From JACPNK01 sp964479745 (GTDB taxonomy: Bacteria > Patescibacteriota > Minisyncoccia > 2-02-FULL-40-12 > IGHO2-12-FULL-4), in assembly GCA_964479745.1 (NCBI GenBank), contig CAYZNJ010000006.1, positions 1 to 24,643 of the forward strand: 24,643 nt of DNA, written 5' to 3'. The notes beneath the pieces were generated by a model. It made no database searches. It was not told where the DNA came from and worked only from the letters and a program-made list of their open reading frames with translations. Of this stretch, positions 7,890 to 14,069 are shown piece after piece (the first letter of the stretch is position 1; each line of letters opens with the position of its first letter). A program made the translations under genes and the position numbers.

Positions 7890-8567
7890 TTTATTTTTCT
7901 ATTTATTGCGGTTGTTTTGCTTGGCGGCTGGTTTTTCTTTTCTAAGAAAAACAGCGAAACTGTCAGTTTAAGTCCGTCACCTTCGTCAACTCCTACACCG
8001 ACCCCAAGCAGTGGGCCTATTCCGAATGTTTCTGACTTACCCGATAAAATTCTGGTTACGATGCAAACCAGCAAAGGCAATATTGAACTGGAGCTTTATC
8101 CTAAAGCCGCGCCTAAGACAGTTCTTAATTTCATGAGTTTGGCTCAAAAAGGTTTTTATGACGGTACAAAGTTTCACAGAGTTGTGCCGGGTTTTGTAAT
8201 TCAGGGCGGCGATCCGTTGTCTAAAACCGACGATCCTAAAACCGGCACAGGCGGGCCGGGCTATTTCTTTGAAGACGAAATAAACCCTAGATCCATCGGC
8301 GTGCCTGAAGATTTAGTGAAACAGCTTGAAGCCGCCGGCTACGTTTACAACTACAACTTAAAGTCACTGTCCAACACTGTCGGCGCGCTGGCTATGGCTA
8401 ACGCCGGGCCCAATACCAATGGCAGCCAATTTTTCATTATCACCGAAAAAGACCAGCCATCGCTAAACGGCAAACACACTGTTTTCGGCAGGGTAGTAAA
8501 AGGTATGGATATAGTAAGGGCAATAGTGCAAGGAGATATTGTTAAAAAGATTGAAATAAAAATCTAG
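7878..8567 (+). CDS. Membrane-anchored cyclophilin-type peptidyl-prolyl cis-trans isomerase
   Basis: 229 residues. An N-terminal hydrophobic anchor (about 4-21) is followed by a Ser/Thr/Pro-rich linker (about 26-50) and a cyclophilin domain (about 57-229), so the enzyme is probably held on the outer face of the cytoplasmic membrane and helps fold exported proteins. Family signatures are FHRVVPGFVIQGGDP (H100, R101, Q109), GTGGPGYFFEDE, LAMANAGPNTNGSQFFI and LNGKHTVFGRVVKGM. A stretch of about 25 residues (138-165, with VPEDLVKQLEAAGY) is inserted where many bacterial relatives go straight from the E-x-x-P segment to the G-x-L-x-MA segment. No lipobox cysteine is visible. The next ATG in frame is within the catalytic domain, which supports the chosen start. 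Confidence 0.93.
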   Translation: MKPIFIFLFIAVVLLGGWFFFSKKNSETVSLSPSPSSTPTPTPSSGPIPNVSDLPDKILVTMQTSKGNIELELYPKAAPKTVLNFMSLAQKGFYDGTKFHRVVPGFVIQGGDPLSKTDDPKTGTGGPGYFFEDEINPRSIGVPEDLVKQLEAAGYVYNYNLKSLSNTVGALAMANAGPNTNGSQFFIITEKDQPSLNGKHTVFGRVVKGMDIVRAIVQGDIVKKIEIKI

Positions 8568-8575
8568 AAACAAAA

Positions 8576-8597
8576 AACCGCGGCTAAAACCGCGGTT
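8576..8597. terminator. Bidirectional rho-independent terminator
   Basis: AACCGCGG (8576-8583), six-base loop, CCGCGGTT (8590-8597), with T-rich tails on both strands. It separates the convergent cyclophilin and minus-strand HExxH gene, touching the latter's stop codon. Confidence 0.85.
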
Positions 8598-9217
8598 CAT
8601 TTTTTAACTTTAAGCAAACTGCCAAATTCGTAAGCGTCGCTGTGGGGCAAGAAGCTATTTGAGTCATTATATAACCCGTATTTGTAGCTTAAAAAATGAA
8701 AGACTTCATGTCTAAGAATTGTCTTGTCAAGCAAGATGTCAAATTTTTGTTCTTTGCTTTCTATATATATGTTGTGCTTATAGTTAAAGGCATTGCTGTC
8801 TAACCGATCAAGGGTTTCAGAAGTTCGGCGATAACTGTCATAGGTTTTTTCAGTAACTAAAGTTATTTTTAAATAGTCTATTTTTACTTTAGGCAAGTTA
8901 ATTTTGTGTCTTTTGACAACAAAGTCTGGAAAGTCGCTGAATGCTTCCGCGATAGTCGGAGCCAGCAGTTCCAGGTTTTTCACTTCTGCCGTTTGGCCGT
9001 TTGAATCCTCACCATACAGATAAACACGGCAATCTCCAGCCATCCCTTCAGATATAAGTTTTTTTGTAACCTCCAGATATGCGAAATGCAGACTGTAGTT
9101 ACTGAACCGTATCCACATCGGCTGAAAAACTACAGTATAAGCGACGGATAATATCAGTGTGATGCCTGTAACTAAAGAAAACAGACGCCTCTTTCTTGTT
9201 TTGGGCAAAAGAGTCAC
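8597..9217 (-). CDS. Membrane-anchored HExxH (zincin-like) protein
   Basis: 206 residues, started by GTG with an AAGGTGG Shine-Dalgarno. A basic N-terminus is followed by one hydrophobic segment (about 13-33), so most of the protein should lie outside the cytoplasmic membrane. Near the C-terminus LRHEVFHFLSYKYG gives HExxH (H170, E171, H174), followed by PHSDAYEFG with H192 and E197 as possible third ligands. This is the core of a zinc metallopeptidase, but I cannot assign a peptidase family; the domain of about 110 residues before it is not recognised. It could be a processing protease for surface proteins. A degenerate, inactive fold cannot be excluded, because HExxH alone is a short motif. 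It has its own promoter, divergent from the nuclease gene. Confidence 0.65.
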   Translation of the reverse strand: MTLLPKTRKRRLFSLVTGITLILSVAYTVVFQPMWIRFSNYSLHFAYLEVTKKLISEGMAGDCRVYLYGEDSNGQTAEVKNLELLAPTIAEAFSDFPDFVVKRHKINLPKVKIDYLKITLVTEKTYDSYRRTSETLDRLDSNAFNYKHNIYIESKEQKFDILLDKTILRHEVFHFLSYKYGLYNDSNSFLPHSDAYEFGSLLKVKK

Positions 9218-9254
9218 CGTTCAGCCACCTTATTTTCAAGGATTCTTATTGTTG

Positions 9255-9283
9255 ACATTAACATCTAGTTACCAGCATGTCAA
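9255..9283 (-). promoter_or_regulatory. Sigma70-type promoter for the minus-strand HExxH gene
   Basis: Read on the minus strand: TTGACA (9283-9278), 17 bases, TAATGT (9260-9255). The same span holds a dyad TTGACAT/ATGTCAA (9252-9258 and 9277-9283) that could also be an operator for the divergent pair. Confidence 0.55.
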
Positions 9284-9304
9284 TATTTTAGGATTTTTTG
9301 AAAA

Positions 9305-9313
9305 TGATATGAT
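9305..9313 (+). promoter_or_regulatory. Extended -10 promoter before the TM0106-like nuclease
   Basis: TG-A-TATGAT (hexamer 9308-9313) ends nine bases before the GTG at 9323, with no clear -35 and no strong Shine-Dalgarno; probably leaderless or nearly so. Confidence 0.45.
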
Positions 9314-9322
9314 GAGCACAAG

Positions 9323-10792
9323 GTGACTGACAAAAAACAAAAATTAACCGCAGAACATTTCTATAAATTTTTCCAATGTCCGCATTGGATTTGGTACGAC
9401 CTTTACGAAGACCAGCAAAAAAAGAAAGCCACGCCGCCATTGATGGAGATGATTTTTGAGGACGGCTTAAGGCATGAGAAAGAAATCATAAAATCCAGAA
9501 AATTTGAAGAAATAGAACCGGCAATGTTCAAAGACTTAGACGAGGCTTTTTTGGCTACCGCCGAACTGATGAAAAAAGGAAAAAATATTTATCACGGCGT
9601 TTTGATGGACGAACACTGGGTGGGTATTCCGGACTTGCTTGAAGTAAGACCGTTGAGCGAATTGGGGGATAAAAAAGCAAAATCTCATTTCGGGGACTAC
9701 TACTATGTGGTTTACGATATAAAAAACAGCAAAGACATAAAAGACGAACATAAGTTCCAGCTTGTTTTTTACAGTTTGATGCTGGAAAGGATACAGGGCG
9801 TCAGACCGCGGGAGGCCTATATTATAAACAGCGAGGGCGAGGAGAAATCTTTTCTGATTGAAGATTTTATAGATTACTTTGAGCTGACGCGCCAGAATAT
9901 AGAGAAAATCTTGGACGGGCAGAAACCGCCGCCATTTTTGAAAAGCGGCTGCAAGCGTACTCCCTGGTACAGTTTGTGTTTGTCGGAGACCGAAAGTTGT
10001 CGGGACGTTTCTTTGGTTTATCGTTTAAGCCAGATGGACCAGCGCCAGCTTTATGATGTCGGCATTAAAACAGTTGATGATTTTGCCCGGGCGGATTTGG
10101 AGTCTCTCCGCAACAAACTTATAACTTGGAATTTTGACAAGCTGGTCCGTTTTCACAATCAGGCCCAGTCTTTGGTTAAAAACGAAACGATAGTTTTGAA
10201 AAAAACTAAATTTCCGGAAGTCAAAACGGAGATATATTTTGACATTGAAAGCGACCCGACCCAAGACATTGATTATATGATGGGTTTGTTAATTAAAGAT
10301 AAAGTCAAAGGGGGAGAGCCGGAGTTTAAATATTTTTTGGCGAACGATAAGTCGGAAGAGGAAAAGATGTGGCAGGATTTTACTAAATTTCTTGAGGGTC
10401 TGGAAGATTTTGTCATTTATCATTACGCTTTTTATGAAAGGCAGACTTTTGACCGCTTGGCGTTGAGGTATGGAGTTTCTTCCGAAGTGGAAAATAAGTT
10501 TAAAAACAACACGATTGACTTGCACAGAGCGGTGGTTGATTCGGTGGTTTTGCCTTTATATTTTTACAGTCTGAAAGACGTTGCGCGCTCAGTCGGTTTT
10601 AACTGGAAGGCTGAAGATGCCGGCGGAGCGGAATCTGTTGTCTGGTATAATCAGTGGAAGGAAACCGGCGACAAAAAAATTCTGCAAAAAATTCTGGACT
10701 ACAACAAAGACGATGTGGTGGCAACAATGATAGTCAAAGAGTGGCTGGAAAAACAAAAACCCAAGATGCAGAGAGAAATACTACCAGAGTAA
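9323..10792 (+). CDS. TM0106-like RecB-family nuclease with DEDDy exonuclease (RNase_H_2) domain
   Basis: 489 residues in two nuclease halves. The N-terminal half is RecB/Cas4-like: FFQCPHWIWYD near the start, GIPDLLEV, VVYDIKNSKD (D-x-K) and KFQLVFYSLML, plus cysteines at about 213-230 (CKRTPWYSLC and SC) that with the early Cys could hold an iron-sulfur cluster. The C-terminal half is an RNase H-fold exonuclease: FDIESD (D307, E309), FVIYHYAFYE, and YNKDDVVAT (Y460, D464). This architecture matches the TM0106 family; its biological role is not established, though both halves point to DNA processing. The start is GTG behind an extended -10. Its 3' terminal codons occur a second time at 12213-12254. 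Confidence 0.85.
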   Translation: MTDKKQKLTAEHFYKFFQCPHWIWYDLYEDQQKKKATPPLMEMIFEDGLRHEKEIIKSRKFEEIEPAMFKDLDEAFLATAELMKKGKNIYHGVLMDEHWVGIPDLLEVRPLSELGDKKAKSHFGDYYYVVYDIKNSKDIKDEHKFQLVFYSLMLERIQGVRPREAYIINSEGEEKSFLIEDFIDYFELTRQNIEKILDGQKPPPFLKSGCKRTPWYSLCLSETESCRDVSLVYRLSQMDQRQLYDVGIKTVDDFARADLESLRNKLITWNFDKLVRFHNQAQSLVKNETIVLKKTKFPEVKTEIYFDIESDPTQDIDYMMGLLIKDKVKGGEPEFKYFLANDKSEEEKMWQDFTKFLEGLEDFVIYHYAFYERQTFDRLALRYGVSSEVENKFKNNTIDLHRAVVDSVVLPLYFYSLKDVARSVGFNWKAEDAGGAESVVWYNQWKETGDKKILQKILDYNKDDVVATMIVKEWLEKQKPKMQREILPE

Positions 10793-10796
10793 TTTT

Positions 10797-10830
10797 AAAA
10801 GCCCTTCTGGCAATCGACGGAAGGGCTTTT
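10797..10830. terminator. Bidirectional terminator between nuclease and coiled-coil gene 1
   Basis: AAAAGCCCTTC (10797-10807) pairs with GAAGGGCTTTT (10820-10830) around a 12-base loop. It is U-rich on the plus strand and also U-rich when read on the minus strand, serving both converging genes. Confidence 0.85.
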
Positions 10831-10833
10831 GTT

Positions 10834-11097
10834 TTAGACAAACAATTTGTCGTGTTCGGCCAGCTTTTCTTTCAGTTCGGCTACTTCTTTCTCTAATTTC
10901 TCTTCCCGGTCTAGGCTTTCAGACCAGACTTGAAGCAAACGGTCACTTAATGCAAAAAATTTGGCAGAAAGATTGAGTAAATCCGGCTCGGTTCTAAACA
11001 AAAGGAGACTTGCGGTTTTGGCGAGTTCATTTTGTTGTTTGCCTTCTCCCATTTCTTGTTTTGCTTTTTCTCTCGGTGTAAGTTCTTTTTCCGACAT
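10834..11097 (-). CDS. Small coiled-coil protein, copy 1 of a paralogous pair
   Basis: 87 residues, highly charged. The start has AAGGAG seven bases upstream. The C-terminal 30 residues (LDREEKLEKEVAELKEKLA, then EHDKLFV) form a heptad-like coiled coil and are nearly identical to the end of the gene at 12304-12582, except that the latter has seven extra residues. The N-terminal halves of the two proteins differ strongly. No known family recognised; possibly an oligomerising or partner-binding protein. It has its own promoter and converges on the nuclease gene. Next to an IS and a duplicated fragment, it is probably part of an unstable accessory patch. Confidence 0.6.
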   Translation of the reverse strand: MSEKELTPREKAKQEMGEGKQQNELAKTASLLLFRTEPDLLNLSAKFFALSDRLLQVWSESLDREEKLEKEVAELKEKLAEHDKLFV

Positions 11098-11139
11098 GTT
11101 CGTTTCTCCTTACTTTTTTGTTGTTTAACAACTGAAAGT

Positions 11140-11168
11140 ATCTTATCTCGGTAAATTAACTTTGTCAA
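11140..11168 (-). promoter_or_regulatory. Sigma70-type promoter of coiled-coil gene 1, with a dyad at the transcript start
   Basis: On the minus strand: TTGACA (11168-11163), 17 bases, TAAGAT (11145-11140). A perfect dyad GTTGTTTAACAAC lies at 11120-11132, where transcription would begin, and could be an operator or a leader hairpin. Confidence 0.65.
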
Positions 11169-11177
11169 CCTTGCGTC

Positions 11178-11202
11178 CAGTTAACCATATGAGGTGACAT
11201 TT
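11178..11202 (+). repeat. Left terminal inverted repeat of the IS
   Basis: Begins CAGTTAACC, then GAGGTGACATTT; pairs with 12128-12152 with about four mismatches. Confidence 0.75.
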
Positions 11203-11215
11203 AAGGTAAGATGGG

Positions 11216-11245
11216 GTGACAAAGGTTAACCATCTTAATTAAAAT
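11216..11245 (+). promoter_or_regulatory. Transposase promoter
   Basis: GTGACA (11216-11221), 18 bases, TAAAAT (11240-11245), seven bases before the ATG at 11253; no Shine-Dalgarno, so a leaderless transcript is likely. Confidence 0.4.
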
Positions 11246-11252
11246 TACCAAT

Positions 11253-12143
11253 ATGGCCAATACAAAACAGTCGGCCGCGTATCCGCCTAAAATACGCAGA
11301 AAAATGTATTTCTTGGTCGAGCAGGTCAATCGAACAGTCGGAGAAGTCTGTGGTCTGTATTTCATATCTCCAAAGACATACTACAAATGGCGGGCTATTG
11401 ATCGTGGCACAAGGGAACATATTCCTAGGAAAGAACATCCCCAGAAAAAGATTAAAGGTGAAATCAGAATATGTATTGAAAGAGAGAAGCTGCGACTAAA
11501 CTATGGCCCCAAAAAGATGAGGCTGTTAATTAAACGAAGGTTCGGCATCGACATATCTACGACAGCCATTTACAGGTTCTACTTGAAGCGAGATTTAGTC
11601 CGGAGGCCACAGAAGAAGCTGCCCTGGTATCAACCGCTTAAGGAACATATTATCCCCGAAAAACCAGGCCATATCGTGCAAACTGATGTTAAGTATGTTT
11701 GGATAGACGGCCAAAGAAAGTATCAGCATACATTCGTGGATGTCTTCACCGGCTTTCATCACGCGGTTATCTGCGGTACATTAGAGGCTAAGGATACAAT
11801 CAGAGCTTTCCGGGAAGCTCAAAGAATATTCCCTTTTAAAATATTGGGGATCCAGAGTGACAATGGTTCAGAGAACAGAGGTGATTTCCATCAGTATCTT
11901 GGCCAGAGAGGCATTGCTCACTACTTTATTCCCAAATCATCGCCTAATTGGGATGGGGCAGTCGAGAGGGCGCATGGAGTAATCGATCAGGAGTTTTATC
12001 TTAATCCGACTAGGCCATGGAAAACGCTAAGCGAATATTTACATTATTACAATCATGAGAGGATCCATGAAGGCAGATACTTAAATGGATTAATTCCTGT
12101 TGAGAAGTTTTCCCAATATCAATTAAAAAGTGTCACCCCTTAA
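11253..12143 (+). CDS. DDE transposase/integrase core protein of the IS
   Basis: 296 residues. An N-terminal helix-turn-helix-like part (about 12-50, with YFISPKTYYKWR) is followed by a second helical DNA-binding region (about 84-120, with LNYGPKKMRLLIKRRFGI) and an rve-type catalytic core. The catalytic triad is D145 (VQTDVKYV), D203 (IQSDNGSEN) and E238 (DGAVERAHG), giving a DD(34)E spacing. The single-ORF layout without frameshift suits IS481-like elements more than IS3, but I cannot fix the family without a search. The frame is intact, so the element may still be mobile. It cuts and joins DNA at the flanking terminal repeats. Confidence 0.9.
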   Translation: MANTKQSAAYPPKIRRKMYFLVEQVNRTVGEVCGLYFISPKTYYKWRAIDRGTREHIPRKEHPQKKIKGEIRICIEREKLRLNYGPKKMRLLIKRRFGIDISTTAIYRFYLKRDLVRRPQKKLPWYQPLKEHIIPEKPGHIVQTDVKYVWIDGQRKYQHTFVDVFTGFHHAVICGTLEAKDTIRAFREAQRIFPFKILGIQSDNGSENRGDFHQYLGQRGIAHYFIPKSSPNWDGAVERAHGVIDQEFYLNPTRPWKTLSEYLHYYNHERIHEGRYLNGLIPVEKFSQYQLKSVTP

Positions 12144-12152
12144 GGTTAACTG
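12128..12152 (+). repeat. Right terminal inverted repeat of the IS
   Basis: Ends GGTTAACTG with TGTCACC inside; reverse complement of the left repeat with about four mismatches. It contains the transposase stop codon at 12141-12143. Confidence 0.75.
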
Positions 12153-12156
12153 AAGG

Positions 12157-12204
12157 CCTTGTTAAATAACCGCAAAGCGGTTAGCGCAGCGTTATTTAAC
12201 AGGG
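12157..12204. repeat. Palindrome just outside the IS right end
   Basis: A 14-base-pair stem with one wobble (CCTTGTTAAATAAC at 12157-12170, GTTATTTAACAGGG at 12191-12204) encloses 20 bases that can form a smaller CGC-AAA-GCG hairpin. There is no T run, so it is not a normal terminator. It fills the gap between the IS and the duplicated nuclease tail. Confidence 0.65.
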
Positions 12205-12212
12205 TCAACCCC

Positions 12213-12254
12213 AAACAAAAACCCAAGATGCAGAGAGAAATACTACCGGAATAA
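12213..12254 (+). pseudogene. Duplicated 3' end fragment of the TM0106-like nuclease gene
   Basis: The first 35 bases (12213-12247) are identical to 10751-10785, the end of the nuclease gene, and keep its reading frame: the last 13 residues (KQKPKMQREILPE) and stop are encoded here with only synonymous changes in the last two codons (CCA to CCG, GAG to GAA). No start or upstream part of the gene is present. It marks the edge of a direct duplication that continues into the terminator and coiled-coil gene 2. Confidence 0.75.
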
Positions 12255-12276
12255 ATTCCGAAGCACAAAATTTAAA

Positions 12277-12300
12277 AAAAAGCCCTTTTAGGGGCTTTTT
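12277..12300. terminator. Bidirectional terminator before coiled-coil gene 2
   Basis: AAAAAGCCC (12277-12285), loop TTTTAG, GGGCTTTTT (12292-12300). Position and tail match the terminator at 10797-10830, as expected for the duplicated segment. Confidence 0.75.
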
Positions 12301-12303
12301 GTT

Positions 12304-12582
12304 TTAGACAAACGATTGGTCGTGTTCGGCTAAACTTTTTTCGGCCAGAGCTAGTTTTTCTTTGAGCTCGGCTACTTCTTTCTCCAGTTTTTCTTCCCGG
12401 TCTAGGTTTTCAGATAGAAGCTGGTTATAACCATCGCAAAGTTCCAGAAAAGACGAGATAAGTCTTAGAGTATTAGGAGGGGCAGATGTCCCTTTCCCCA
12501 TTATTTTAAGAGTACTCTTTATAGATGCGACATTTTTTCGGGCTTTTGCTAATTCCTTAAGCGCTTTTTCTCTTTCCGTCAT
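12304..12582 (-). CDS. Small coiled-coil protein, copy 2 of a paralogous pair
   Basis: 92 residues, with GAGGAAAG upstream of the ATG as Shine-Dalgarno. The C-terminal coiled coil (LDREEKLEKEVAELKEKLA, then LAEKSLAEHDQSFV) matches copy 1 at 10834-11097 except for a seven-residue insertion. The N-terminal half (EREKALKELAKARKN, then a more hydrophobic SFLELCDGYNQLL) is quite different from copy 1. Function unknown. A shared C-terminus with different N-termini suggests a common interaction module with variable partners, or simply recombination between copies. Confidence 0.6.
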   Translation of the reverse strand: MTEREKALKELAKARKNVASIKSTLKIMGKGTSAPPNTLRLISSFLELCDGYNQLLSENLDREEKLEKEVAELKEKLALAEKSLAEHDQSFV

Positions 12583-12620
12583 TTTCTTTCCTCAAAATAT
12601 GGCTTTTAAGAACTTGTCGT

Positions 12621-12648
12621 AATTTACTATTTTGTATTTTTTTGTCAA
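12621..12648 (-). promoter_or_regulatory. Sigma70-type promoter of coiled-coil gene 2
   Basis: On the minus strand: TTGACA (12648-12643), 16 bases, TAAATT (12626-12621). It lies back to back with the secD promoter. Confidence 0.55.
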
Positions 12649-12666
12649 ATTCTCGTATAACCCCTC

Positions 12667-12694
12667 TTGCTTTTGCACAAACTTGTGCTAATCT
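12667..12694 (+). promoter_or_regulatory. secDF promoter with overlapping dyad
   Basis: TTGCTT (12667-12672), 16 bases, extended -10 TG-C-TAATCT (hexamer 12689-12694), seven bases before the ATG at 12702, so the mRNA is probably leaderless. The spacer holds a perfect dyad GCACAA-AC-TTGTGC (12675-12688) in operator position. Confidence 0.6.
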
Positions 12695-12701
12695 CTTAGC
12701 A

Positions 12702-14060
12702 ATGAGTTATAAATCCAGATCGCTCGTTATTTTGCTGGTTTCTTTTTTTCTCTTTTTTCTAGTCTACCCGGCCCCTTTTAATCGCGGAGCCGATTTTACT
12801 AATTCAAAACTAAAGCTAGAGAGCGCCGGGTTTAAAGTTCCTCATTTTTTTAATATTCCTTTCCGGCTGGGCTTGGATCTTTTAGGCGGAACTCATTTGG
12901 TTTACAAAGCCGACCTTTCTAATTTGGCCGGCGGCCAAAGTTCTGCCGATGCCATGGAGGGGGTCAGAGATGTAATTGAAAGAAGGGTTAATATTTTCGG
13001 TGTGGCCGAGCCTTTGGTGCAGGTTGAAGGCAATGACCGTTTAGTTGTGGAGCTTGCCGGCGTTAAAGATATTACCCAAGCCATAAGGCTAATAGGCGAG
13101 ACACCCTTTTTACAATTTAAAGAAGAACGTCCGGAAGCTGAAAAGAATGCTATTTTGGAAGCCCAAAAGAAGAACCAGAGAATGGCGGAGGATCCCTATT
13201 TTATAGATACGCTTCTTACCGGGAAATATTTAAACGGCGCTAAAGTTGTTTTTGCCAACGGCACCAGCCAGATTTCCGGCGTGGAAGTTTCTCTGGAACT
13301 AAACGACGAAGGGGCTAAAATTTTCAAGACTTTAACCGAGAAAAATTTGAACAAAAGACTGGCAATTTATCTGGACGGCGTGCCGATCAGCGCTCCGGTT
13401 GTGCAGAGCGTGATTCCAAACGGCAAAGCGGTAATCACCGGCAATTTTACCATCCAGCAAGCCAAAGAGCTTTCTACAAGGCTGAATGCCGGCGCCCTGC
13501 CCGTGCCCGTTTCTTTGATATCTCAGCAAAGCATCGGCGCTTCTCTGGGACAAGAGTCTTTGGCCAGAAGCCTCAAAGCCGGGGTTTACGGTCTGGTTTT
13601 GGTTGCTCTTTTTATGATCCTGTTTTACCGTTTACCCGGCGTGGTTTCCGTTTTGGCACTTATAATCTATGTAGTTATTGTTCTGGCTATTTATAAATTG
13701 ATTCCGGTTACTTTGACCTTGTCTGGCATTGCCGGTTTTATTATTTCTTTGGGTATGGCCGTTGACGCTAATGTTTTGATTTTTGCCAGAACAAGAGAGG
13801 AACTAGCCCAGAACAAATCTTTGACTTTGGCTTTCAATGAAGGTTTCCGTCGGGCATGGCTTTCAATCAGAGACAGCCATGTTACCACTTTGATAGGCGC
13901 CGCTGTGCTTTATCTTTTTACCACATCAGTAGTCAAAGGCTTTGCTTTAACTTTGGGCATAGGAGTTTTAATCAGTCTTTTTTCTGCTATTACAGTGACA
14001 AGATCTTTTTTGGGATTAATCTTGGGTCCAAAACTGGAAAATAAAAGATGGCTTTTTTAG
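12702..14060 (+). CDS. secD: Protein translocase subunit SecD
   Basis: 452 residues from the ATG at 12702. An open extension to a TTG at 12642 would run through the promoter and is rejected. One N-terminal membrane helix (about 8-22) is followed by GLDLLGGTHLVY (57-68), the hallmark of SecD, an extracytoplasmic P1/base region of about 200 residues containing the VVELAGV and APVVQSVIPNGKAVITG segments, and a C-terminal bundle of about five helices with GMAVDANVLIFARTREE. SecD works with SecF at the SecYEG channel, using the proton gradient to draw exported proteins through. It is shorter than the E. coli protein (615 residues), mostly in the P1 region. It is followed after nine bases by secF. 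Confidence 0.95.
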   Translation: MSYKSRSLVILLVSFFLFFLVYPAPFNRGADFTNSKLKLESAGFKVPHFFNIPFRLGLDLLGGTHLVYKADLSNLAGGQSSADAMEGVRDVIERRVNIFGVAEPLVQVEGNDRLVVELAGVKDITQAIRLIGETPFLQFKEERPEAEKNAILEAQKKNQRMAEDPYFIDTLLTGKYLNGAKVVFANGTSQISGVEVSLELNDEGAKIFKTLTEKNLNKRLAIYLDGVPISAPVVQSVIPNGKAVITGNFTIQQAKELSTRLNAGALPVPVSLISQQSIGASLGQESLARSLKAGVYGLVLVALFMILFYRLPGVVSVLALIIYVVIVLAIYKLIPVTLTLSGIAGFIISLGMAVDANVLIFARTREELAQNKSLTLAFNEGFRRAWLSIRDSHVTTLIGAAVLYLFTTSVVKGFALTLGIGVLISLFSAITVTRSFLGLILGPKLENKRWLF

Positions 14061-14069
14061 AAATTTTTT

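Larger units (their letters stand above)
11178..12152 (+). mobile_element. Insertion sequence with one DDE transposase (rve/IS481-IS3-like)
   Basis: About 975 bp bounded by imperfect terminal inverted repeats of 25 bp that match at about 21 positions: 11178-11202 and the reverse complement of 12128-12152, both starting CAGTTAACC and containing GGTGACA. The transposase stop codon lies inside the right repeat. A second GGTGACA near 11215 may be an internal transposase binding site. I see no convincing target duplication at these exact ends. The element lies between genes and breaks none of them. Confidence 0.8.

Noticed and set aside
10654..10896. Open frames overlapping the 3' end of the TM0106-like nuclease and similar overlapping frames throughout
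   Set aside because: They lack ribosome binding sites, have compositions typical of shifted frames and overlap well-supported genes or terminators.
11178..11202. Target site duplication directly at the IS ends
   Set aside because: The bases outside 11178 and 12152 (TTGCGTC and AAGGCCT) do not match.
12157..12204. Integron attC site
   Set aside because: The palindrome does not contain proper R'' (RYYYAAC) and R' (GTTRRRY) boxes and there is no integrase or cassette array.
12642..12701. TTG start giving SecD 20 extra residues
   Set aside because: The extension crosses the extended -10 box and dyad, its residues are not membrane- or signal-like, and the ATG at 12702 precedes the expected first helix.
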